This document shows positions 57,811-64,000 of a DNA stretch of 64,000 bases, in pieces. The notes under the pieces were generated by a model, which saw only the letters and a program-made list of their open reading frames with translations, did no database searches and was not told the origin of the DNA. How positions within the stretch are numbered: the first letter of the stretch is position 1; each line of letters starts with the position of its first letter. The DNA is from DSCS01 sp035391585 (lineage in GTDB: Bacteria > Macinerneyibacteriota > Macinerneyibacteria > Macinerneyibacteriales > DSCS01). The position numbers and the translations under genes were made by a program. The DNA lies in contig CAZNOX010000002.1 in NCBI GenBank assembly GCA_964574875.1, forward strand, positions 113,678-177,677, written 5' to 3'.

Positions 57811-59905
57811 TTTTTTCATCGAAATCGGAGTGGAAGAGCTTCCTGCCGACTATATCCCCGGGGCTCTCGCATCATTAGAGGCCCGGTTCCGCACTCTTTT
57901 TGAAGAGAGCCGGATCTCCCTGGAGAGCCGTGATGCGTTCGCCACACCCCGGCGGCTGACCCTCTGTTACCGCGGGGTCGCCGAAAAGGAGGAGGACCGG
58001 ACTGAAAAGATCACGGGCCCTCCCCGGACCATCTGCTTCAAAGAGGGAAAAGCGACCAAAGCTTATGAGAAATTCCTTGAAAAAAACGGTTTGAGCGAGG
58101 AAGAGATCTTTTGGGAGGAGACAGATAAAGGGCCCTATCTGACAGCCACCCGGTTCGTTCCCGGGCGTCCCACACGGGAGATCATTCAGAAGGAGTGGCC
58201 CCGGATCCTGGATTCCGTGGAATTCCCCAAAAAAATGCGATGGGACGAGAGCGGCCTTCTTTTTGCCCGTCCCGTACGCTGGCTTCTGGCTTTCTGGGGA
58301 GAAGAGGTCCTTCCCCTCAAAGCGGGGGCCGTGGAGGCCGGCCGGGAGACCCGTCTGCTCAGGAACAGCCCTGTCAGAAGAGTCCGGGTGGACAGCCTCT
58401 CTTCCTATCTGGATGAGATGAGAAAAGGAGGCGTCATCCTCTCCCGCGATGAGCGGAGGGACATGATCCTCCGGGGACTTCAGAAGATCGCTGACAAAAA
58501 CCGGGCCTCCTCATTCTATTCAGAGGCTCTTGTGGAGGAGGTGGTGGACCTCGTGGAATCTCCCCTGGTCCTCACAGGAAGCGTCGAGGAGGCCTACCTG
58601 ACTCTGCCTCCCGAAGTCATCTCCGCAGCCATGAGCCAGCATCAGCGTTATTTCAGTTTTTATAAAGAGAGGGCGATCCTTCCCCTGTTTGCTTTTGTAG
58701 CGAACGGGACATTCGTGAATACAGAGAAAGTCGTCCGGGGAAATGAGCGTGTTCTCAGAGCCCGTCTTGATGATGCCATGTTCTATTGGAACGAGGACAC
58801 CTCCAAAGGCCCGGAACGACTCTATGAGCTGCTGGATTCAGTGACCTGGATGGAGGGGCTCGGGTCCCTGCGTGAGAAATCCGTTCGCCTGGATCATCTT
58901 TCAGCCCTCCTGAGTCCCGGAGACACCATCACACGGGAAGGGGCCCGTCTGGCCAAGATCGACATCGTTTCTGAAATGATCAAAGACGGAAAAGAGTTCA
59001 CAAGGCTTCAGGGAACCATTGCAAAACACTATCTTCTGGAAGACAACCGGGAAGAGGAGATCGCCTCCATCGCCGAGGAGCATTACTGGCCCCGGGTCTG
59101 GGGTGACCCCCTGCCCCGCAGGCGCGCGGCCGCTGTGGGTCTTGCCGACAGGGCAGACAATATTGTAGGAGCTTTTATCAAGGGTTTTATCCCCACAGGG
59201 ACAAAGGACCCTTACGCCCTGCGACGTCAGGCCAACAGTATGATCGCACTCCTTCTGGGGTATGAGCAAGGAGAGGTCTCGCCGGAGAAGGGGTTCGACC
59301 TGGAATCCGTCGACGGCCTTTTCAGGGCTGCAGCCCGCCTGTATTCCCATGAGGCCCTGCCCCCTGAGAAGGAACCTGAACTCCTCGGGCAGGTGAACGC
59401 CTTTTTTGAGGACCGGTTCCGGGCCCAGCTCAAGTCGCTGGATATCCCGTACGATATCGTGGACGCTGTCTGTGACACGCCGGAAAAGAGCCTTAAGGTG
59501 AAGTATCAGAAAGCTCTCGCTTTCAAGGCCCTGTCCGGGCGGGAGGAATTCAGGGATGTGGCCGCAACGTTCAGACGGGTGAGCAACATCGTGAAAAAAG
59601 CGCGTGAAGAGCTCCGTACGGATGACTTCGGTTCTCCCGAACCGGAGCTGTTTGTGGAGGAAGAGACCCGGGCCATGAACAGGGCGTGGGGGAAGGTGAA
59701 AGAGGAGATCCGGAAGGCAGGCGATGATTATAACCGGATCTTTGATGAGATCCTTCGCTTCAAAGGCGTTGTGGACCCATTTTTCGATACGGTGCTGGTC
59801 ATGGATAATGATGAAGCCCTGCGGAACAATCGGCTGGCGCTTCTTCAGGATATTTCCGGCCTGTTCGGAGAGATTGTCAATTTTAACCATATTGTAGTCA
59901 CATAA
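57803..59905 (+). CDS. glyS: Glycyl-tRNA synthetase beta subunit
   Basis: A 700-residue subunit that binds tRNA-Gly. It starts MRDFFIEIGVEELPADYIPG, with FATPRRLTLCYRGV, FPKKMRWDESGLLFARPVRW, MSQHQRYFSFY, LADRADNIVGAFIKGFIPTG, DPYALRRQANSMI and the C-terminal anticodon-binding-like domain with FDTVLVMDND. ATG 57803 lies inside the end of glyQ; the longer frame is not real. Confidence 0.97.
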   Translation: MRDFFIEIGVEELPADYIPGALASLEARFRTLFEESRISLESRDAFATPRRLTLCYRGVAEKEEDRTEKITGPPRTICFKEGKATKAYEKFLEKNGLSEEEIFWEETDKGPYLTATRFVPGRPTREIIQKEWPRILDSVEFPKKMRWDESGLLFARPVRWLLAFWGEEVLPLKAGAVEAGRETRLLRNSPVRRVRVDSLSSYLDEMRKGGVILSRDERRDMILRGLQKIADKNRASSFYSEALVEEVVDLVESPLVLTGSVEEAYLTLPPEVISAAMSQHQRYFSFYKERAILPLFAFVANGTFVNTEKVVRGNERVLRARLDDAMFYWNEDTSKGPERLYELLDSVTWMEGLGSLREKSVRLDHLSALLSPGDTITREGARLAKIDIVSEMIKDGKEFTRLQGTIAKHYLLEDNREEEIASIAEEHYWPRVWGDPLPRRRAAAVGLADRADNIVGAFIKGFIPTGTKDPYALRRQANSMIALLLGYEQGEVSPEKGFDLESVDGLFRAAARLYSHEALPPEKEPELLGQVNAFFEDRFRAQLKSLDIPYDIVDAVCDTPEKSLKVKYQKALAFKALSGREEFRDVAATFRRVSNIVKKAREELRTDDFGSPEPELFVEEETRAMNRAWGKVKEEIRKAGDDYNRIFDEILRFKGVVDPFFDTVLVMDNDEALRNNRLALLQDISGLFGEIVNFNHIVVT

Positions 59906-59925
59906 TGATGATAAGGAGGATGATT

Positions 59926-62586
59926 ATGGGTAAATATGTCTATTTTTTTGGTGCCGGCCAGACCGAGGGAAAAGCCGACATGAAAAACTTGTTGGGAGGA
60001 AAAGGAGCCAACCTGGCGGAGATGGCCAATCTTGGTGTTCCTGTCCCTCCCGGCTTTACCATCACCACGGAAAGCTGTGTGGAGTATTACAACCAGGGGG
60101 AGACATTATGGGAGACCTTGAAGAAAGAGGTCATGGAGAACCTGGCCAGGCTGGAAAAAGCCATGGATATCAAGTTCGGGGATAATAACAATCCTCTTCT
60201 TGTCTCTGTGCGAAGCGGGGCCCGAGTCTCCATGCCGGGGATGATGGATACGATCCTGAATCTGGGCCTCAATGATGAGGCTGTGGAGGGGATGGCTTCT
60301 GTGACCTCCAACCCGCGTCTGGCGTATGACTCCTATCGGAGATTCATCCAGATGTTCTCCGATGTGGCCATGGGAGTGGACGGCAGCCTCTTTGAACATG
60401 CCCTGGACGCCTTGAAGAAAAAGAAGGGGTATAAAGTGGATACCGATCTCTCCGTGGAGGACCTCAAGGCTCTTGTCGGGGAGTTCAAGGCCATCTATAA
60501 AAAAGAGAAGGGCGAAGAGTTCCCCCAGGATCCCATGGAGCAGCTGTGGGCGGCCATCGAAGCCGTGTTCAAATCCTGGAACACAAAACGGGCGGTCCAT
60601 TACCGAAAACTCCATTCGATTCCCGACACCTGGGGGACGGCTGTCAATGTCCAGACCATGGTCTTCGGAAATATGGGTGATGATTCTGCCACCGGAGTCT
60701 GTTTCACCCGTGACCCGGCCACAGGAGAAAATGTCTTTTTCGGAGAATATCTGATCAATGCCCAGGGTGAAGATGTGGTGGCCGGGATCAGGACACCCCA
60801 GCCCATCAATAAAAGCAAGAAAAAGAGCCCGGACGAGGTCTCTCTGGAAGAAGCCATGCCTAAAGCTTACGAACAACTGGTGGAGATCTACAAACGGCTG
60901 GAAAAGCACTACAGAGACATGCAGGATATGGAGTTTACCATTCAGAAGGGAACGCTCTTTATGCTTCAGACCCGGACAGGGAAAAGAACAGCCCAGGCCG
61001 CGGTGAAGATCGCCGTGGACATGGTGGATGAGGGCCTGATCTCAAAAGAAGAGGCTATCCTTCGCGTGGCTCCTGATCAGCTGGATCAGCTGCTTCATCC
61101 CATGATCGACCCCAAGGCGGACAAAACAGTCATCGCCACAGGATTGCCCGCCTCTCCCGGAGCAGCCGTGGGCAGAGTCGTCTTTGATGCCGAGCATGCT
61201 TTTGAAAAAGCTGAACAGGGAGAGGATGTCATCCTGGTGCGCCTGGAGACCTCTCCTGAAGATATCAAGGGAATGGCCGCTGCCAACGGGATCCTCACTG
61301 TCCGCGGCGGCATGACGTCCCATGCGGCCGTCGTTGCCCGCGGGATGGGCAAATGCTGTGTTTCCGGGGCGGAAGCCATCAATCTGAGTTATCAGAAAAA
61401 GCTATTTGAAGTGGGCGGACAGACAGTCAAAGAAGGGGACTGGATCACATTGAACGGATCCACAGGTGAAGTCATGGCCGGGAAAGTCCCCACCATCGAC
61501 CCGGTCCTTGCCGGAGATTTCGGACGTCTCATGGAGTGGGCGGATCAGGCCAGGACCATCGGGGTCCGGACAAATGCAGACACACCCCATGACGCCAAAG
61601 TGGCTCGTGACTTCGGTGCCCAGGGAATCGGACTCTGCCGGACAGAACATATGTTCTTTGAAGGAGACCGGATCATCGCCGTTCGTGAAATGATCCTTTC
61701 TGAGGATGAAGCGGGACGGAGAAAGGCTCTATCCAGGATCGAACCCATGCAGAAAGAGGATTTCGCCGGGATCTTTACAGCCATGGAAGGGTTGCCGGTC
61801 ACGGTGCGTCTCCTTGACCCGCCTCTCCATGAATTTGTCCCCCATGACAGGGAGCAGCAGGAAGAGATGGCCAAAGAGATGGGCGTCAGCGTGGAGAAGA
61901 TCGCAGAAAAGGTCGCTCAGCTTTCAGAGTTCAACCCCATGCTCGGACACCGCGGTGTGCGGTTGGGGATCACCTATCCCGAGATCTACGAGATGCAGGC
62001 CCGTGCCATTCTCAAAGCGGCCTGTGAAGTCCAGAAATCAGGCAAGAAGGTGATTCCGGAGATCATGATCCCTCTTGTGGGGACAAAGGCGGAATTCGAT
62101 GTCATGCGTGACATGGTGGACCGTATCGCTAAAGACATCTTTGCTGCAGAAGCAACTGAAGTCAAGTACACCGTGGGCACCATGATCGAGATCCCGAGAG
62201 CCTGTGTCATCGCGGATAAGATCGCCGAACAGGCGGAGTTTTTCTCTTTCGGGACCAATGACCTGACTCAGATGACATTCGGATATTCCCGTGATGATGC
62301 GGGGAAATTCCTGAAAGAGTATGTGGACAAGAAGATCCTGCCCCGCGACCCCTTCCAGGCTCTGGATCAGGACGGTGTGGGAGAGCTGGTCAAGATGGGA
62401 ATCGAACGGGGACGGACACAGCGCCCCGGCCTTAAAGTGGGTATCTGCGGTGAACACGGCGGAGAGCCCTCCTCTGTAGAGTTCTGTCACAGGGTGGGCA
62501 TGAACTATGTCTCCTGTTCTCCCTACAGGGTTCCCATTGCCCGTCTCGCTGCGGCTCATGCGGCTCTGAAGGAGAAAAAAAAGTAG
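59926..62586 (+). CDS. ppdK: Pyruvate, phosphate dikinase
   Basis: An 886-residue enzyme interconverting pyruvate, ATP and phosphate with PEP, AMP and pyrophosphate. The N-terminal ATP-grasp domain (NLLGGKGANLAEMANLGVPV, VSVRSGARVSMPGMMDTILN) is followed by the swivelling domain with the catalytic His in GGMTSHAAVVARGMGKCC and the TIM barrel with FGTNDLTQMTFGYSRDD and GICGEHGG. ATG 59926 has AAGGAGG 6 bases upstream. With pyk present, the enzyme may support pyrophosphate-dependent glycolysis or gluconeogenesis. Confidence 0.97.
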   Translation: MGKYVYFFGAGQTEGKADMKNLLGGKGANLAEMANLGVPVPPGFTITTESCVEYYNQGETLWETLKKEVMENLARLEKAMDIKFGDNNNPLLVSVRSGARVSMPGMMDTILNLGLNDEAVEGMASVTSNPRLAYDSYRRFIQMFSDVAMGVDGSLFEHALDALKKKKGYKVDTDLSVEDLKALVGEFKAIYKKEKGEEFPQDPMEQLWAAIEAVFKSWNTKRAVHYRKLHSIPDTWGTAVNVQTMVFGNMGDDSATGVCFTRDPATGENVFFGEYLINAQGEDVVAGIRTPQPINKSKKKSPDEVSLEEAMPKAYEQLVEIYKRLEKHYRDMQDMEFTIQKGTLFMLQTRTGKRTAQAAVKIAVDMVDEGLISKEEAILRVAPDQLDQLLHPMIDPKADKTVIATGLPASPGAAVGRVVFDAEHAFEKAEQGEDVILVRLETSPEDIKGMAAANGILTVRGGMTSHAAVVARGMGKCCVSGAEAINLSYQKKLFEVGGQTVKEGDWITLNGSTGEVMAGKVPTIDPVLAGDFGRLMEWADQARTIGVRTNADTPHDAKVARDFGAQGIGLCRTEHMFFEGDRIIAVREMILSEDEAGRRKALSRIEPMQKEDFAGIFTAMEGLPVTVRLLDPPLHEFVPHDREQQEEMAKEMGVSVEKIAEKVAQLSEFNPMLGHRGVRLGITYPEIYEMQARAILKAACEVQKSGKKVIPEIMIPLVGTKAEFDVMRDMVDRIAKDIFAAEATEVKYTVGTMIEIPRACVIADKIAEQAEFFSFGTNDLTQMTFGYSRDDAGKFLKEYVDKKILPRDPFQALDQDGVGELVKMGIERGRTQRPGLKVGICGEHGGEPSSVEFCHRVGMNYVSCSPYRVPIARLAAAHAALKEKKK

Positions 62587-62613
62587 GGGCTCCGGCTTGC
62601 GAAGAATCGTCAG

Positions 62614-62640
62614 AAGGGGGGCTGTGCCCCCCTTTTTTTT
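62614..62640 (+). terminator. Rho-independent terminator after ppdK
   Basis: GGGGGGC/GCCCCCC with a short TGT loop (62616-62632) followed by eight T. Confidence 0.92.
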
Positions 62641-62694
62641 CATCCCGGGACCGTAATGATAATAAGACAGGGAAGAGGTTTTTCAAATTTCTCC

Positions 62695-62723
62695 TTGCCT
62701 GGTGGTCAAGCTTCCTGTAACAT
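62695..62723 (+). promoter_or_regulatory. Probable promoter of the small membrane protein gene
   Basis: TTGCCT (62695-62700), 17-base spacer, TAACAT (62718-62723), followed by AAAGGAGG before the ATG at 62750. An alternative -10 box TATAGG lies a few bases downstream. Confidence 0.5.
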
Positions 62724-62749
62724 AATAATGCTATAGGAAAGGAGGCCGT

Positions 62750-62983
62750 ATGGCAAAGACTGGAACTGTCTCTTTGGGGGAATGGATCGTCACAATGCTT
62801 CTCATGATCATCCCCATCGTCAATCTCGTTTTACTGGTGATCTGGGGCTTCGGAGGGAATGCGAATGAAAGCAAGGCCAATTGGGCCAAAGCGACTCTGA
62901 TCTTCATCGTCGTCAGTTTTGTGCTGTCCCTGGTTATGGGAAGTGCCCTTGCGGGTATCTTCGCATCCATGGGAAGAGGCTGA
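62750..62983 (+). CDS. Small two-helix membrane protein of unknown function
   Basis: A 77-residue protein with two membrane helices (about 12-33 and 47-70) joined by a short polar loop, GGNANESKANWAKA. The pattern W..TM..M.IP..N...L..W.F......K.NWAKA occurs in small uncharacterised membrane proteins of many bacteria. AAAGGAGG lies before the ATG. It has its own terminator, so it is monocistronic. Confidence 0.8.
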   Translation: MAKTGTVSLGEWIVTMLLMIIPIVNLVLLVIWGFGGNANESKANWAKATLIFIVVSFVLSLVMGSALAGIFASMGRG

Positions 62984-62990
62984 CCACCTG

Positions 62991-63018
62991 CGGGGGCTTC
63001 GGCCCCCGTTTCTTTTTT
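62991..63018 (+). terminator. Rho-independent terminator with TTCG loop
   Basis: CGGGGGC/GCCCCCG around a TTCG tetraloop (62991-63008), followed by TTTCTTTTTTT. The next reading frame starts right after the T-tract. Confidence 0.93.
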
Positions 63019-63019
63019 T

Positions 63020-63412
63020 ATGGTTCTTGTCCGGCTCCTCTGCCTATTACCTGACAACTCAGAAAGCCTTCAGGTCAAAGGAATTCTCAAGACTTTTCCG
63101 CTCTTTACGGTCCGCGATCTTTCTGTCCCCTGCAAAGAGAATCTTGAAATGGCGCTGAGCGCTGAGACGGATCTTCTTCTTCTCAATGATGATCTGGGCG
63201 GAATGGATGTCTTCAGCTTCATGGAAAGGAGGGCAACCCCTTCGGAGTTCATCATCGTCTCCAGTGACCCGGCCCTGGGGATCAAAGCCTTTGAACACGG
63301 GGCTGCCGGGTTCCTCGTCCATCCTGTTACCCCGGAGAAGATGGCCATTGCCTTATGGCGGGCCTATGAGCAGCTCTGTTTCCACCCCCGGCGTGAAGGG
63401 AAAAGAGATTGA
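63020..63412 (+). CDS. Degenerate response-regulator receiver domain protein
   Basis: A 130-residue stand-alone receiver-like domain. The fold is recognisable from DLLLLNDDLGGMDVFSFMER, EFIIVSSDPALGIKAFEHGA and AGFLVHPVTPEKMAIALWRA. The phospho-acceptor Asp is replaced by Asn (LLLLND), the Lys of the usual K-P pair by His (LVHPV), and the N-terminal acidic pair is weak (LLPDNSES). It therefore probably cannot be phosphorylated in the normal way. The start has no ribosome site and lies directly behind a terminator, so expression is uncertain. No output domain or kinase is nearby. Confidence 0.65.
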   Translation: MVLVRLLCLLPDNSESLQVKGILKTFPLFTVRDLSVPCKENLEMALSAETDLLLLNDDLGGMDVFSFMERRATPSEFIIVSSDPALGIKAFEHGAAGFLVHPVTPEKMAIALWRAYEQLCFHPRREGKRD

Positions 63413-63436
63413 CTCCCGAAACAAGAGGAGTAGAAT
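63409..63436 (+). promoter_or_regulatory. Promoter of the last lipoprotein gene
   Basis: TTGACT (63409-63414), 16-base spacer, TAGAAT (63431-63436). A GAAGGAG site follows near 63470, before the ATG at 63484. Confidence 0.65.
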
Positions 63437-63483
63437 AGCGTCAAAATTCAACCGTTCTGCGAACGGGGAAGGAGAAAAAAGCG

Positions 63484-64000
63484 ATGAAAAGAACAATCGG
63501 CAGTATTATTTTTTTGGGTTTCCTCATGCTTCTCTTCGGAGGCTGCGGGTCGGGAGGGGCGGTCCCGGTGGAGACGGTCTCTGTGGCCAAGGCCTGGATG
63601 CCCGAGTATATGGCTCCCAATGACCCCCAATCAAAAGTGGCCCTGTACCAGGGAGAGATCTACTATCCCGTGATGGAAGGCAATGCCTTCGGGCTGCAGT
63701 TTTACTCGCTCACCGGAGAAAAGGGACGGCGGATCACCTTTCCTGCCGGAAACGGCCCGGGGGAGGTCCAGCCCTTTGCCGCATCGGCTCTCAAGATCGT
63801 CAATGAACGGATCTACATTGTGAACCTGGGCACACGCACCCTTTCCCTCTATGATACAGCAGGAGAGTACCTGGATGATATCCAGCTCAACGATGAGATG
63901 GGGTTCCTCTATTCCCTGGATGCTTTCAAAGACCGGCTCTATTTTACCGGGCTCTTTAAAAACAGGATCGGAGCCATCGACCTGAAGGACGGCTCTCTCA
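63484..64000 (+). CDS. Lipoprotein with probable beta-propeller, cut off by the window edge
   Basis: The first 172 residues are visible. A lipoprotein signal (IIFLGFLMLLFGGC, Cys at residue 21) is followed by repeated short beta strands such as LQFYSLTGEKGRRITF, ERIYIVNLGTRTLSLYD and DRLYFTGLFKNRIGAIDL. The G-E-x-Y/strand-turn pattern resembles six-bladed (NHL-like) propeller lipoproteins. The C-terminal part lies outside the window. It has its own promoter. Confidence 0.8.
   Translation, partial: MKRTIGSIIFLGFLMLLFGGCGSGGAVPVETVSVAKAWMPEYMAPNDPQSKVALYQGEIYYPVMEGNAFGLQFYSLTGEKGRRITFPAGNGPGEVQPFAASALKIVNERIYIVNLGTRTLSLYDTAGEYLDDIQLNDEMGFLYSLDAFKDRLYFTGLFKNRIGAIDLKDGSL

Noticed and set aside
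1..64000. CRISPR array, prophage or integrated element
   Set aside because: No regularly spaced repeats, integrase, phage genes or attachment repeats at the tRNA genes were found, and gene content is that of core chromosome throughout.

Overview
The window reads as ordinary, densely packed bacterial chromosome from a Gram-negative (diderm) organism. It holds about 65 protein genes, three tRNA genes and no gap over about 210 bases. Outer-membrane barrels, lipoproteins, a Wza/Wzz-type polysaccharide exporter, FtsEX-EnvC, type IV pilins and sigma-54-type promoters all point to a diderm. Two-subunit GlyQS argues against Spirochaetes and Bacteroidetes, and a pair of ECF-transporter ATPases is unlike most Proteobacteria. 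I cannot name the phylum; a poorly sampled lineage would fit. No phage, insertion sequence with transposase, CRISPR array or rRNA was seen.

Left part, almost all minus strand (1-23.7 kb). A cut-off DegT-type aminotransferase and a WbpB-like dehydrogenase (probably nucleotide-sugar synthesis) come first. Next is a pyruvate kinase operon (pyk, HEAT protein, two paralogous zinc-ribbon membrane proteins, TrmJ-like methyltransferase), then guaA-dnaE-outer membrane protein, then an ArsR-glutaredoxin pair whose promoter carries a perfect 16-bp palindrome. An operon follows that runs purL-purQ-secreted protein-Wzz-Wza-like exporter, and then a type IV pilin region with prepilin peptidase, a pseudopilin-like protein and two pilins, one behind a near-perfect sigma-54 promoter.

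Middle, plus strand (23.8-33.3 kb). An SDR oxidoreductase, a C39-like cysteine peptidase and an alkaline-phosphatase-superfamily enzyme form one cluster. infC-rpmI-rplT follows, with a promoter, an attenuator-like leader and an apparent AUC start codon. It continues tightly coupled into smpB, a cell-wall amidase, a FemAB-like transferase, dus, a LysM-TPR protein and ecfA1-ecfA2.

Mixed strands (33.3-50 kb). A MscS channel with a cyclic-nucleotide-type domain, a Val-Asp-Phe tRNA operon, cysS, bifunctional ftcD, an M18 aminopeptidase, DUF4282, a lipoprotein plus barrel pair, family-4 uracil-DNA glycosylase, a DUF4097 protein, ftsE-ftsX-envC and manC. A solitary 47-nt hairpin follows manC.

Right part, plus strand (50-64 kb). 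Two Hsp20 genes lie behind a second sigma-54-type promoter. Then comes the conserved ylxM-ffh-rpsP-khpA-rimM-trmD-rplS-rnhB set, in which trmD is fused to a second SPOUT-like domain, followed by a GumN protein, glyQ-glyS, ppdK, a small membrane protein, a degenerate receiver domain and a cut-off lipoprotein.

The most unusual signals are regulatory. Four genes (mscS, udg, ftsE, ylxM) have a promoter -10 box only 6-7 nt before the ATG, so their mRNAs are probably leaderless. Two sigma-54 sites, an infC attenuator with an AUC start, and inverted repeats placed exactly in promoter spacers (arsR, ftcD) are the others.
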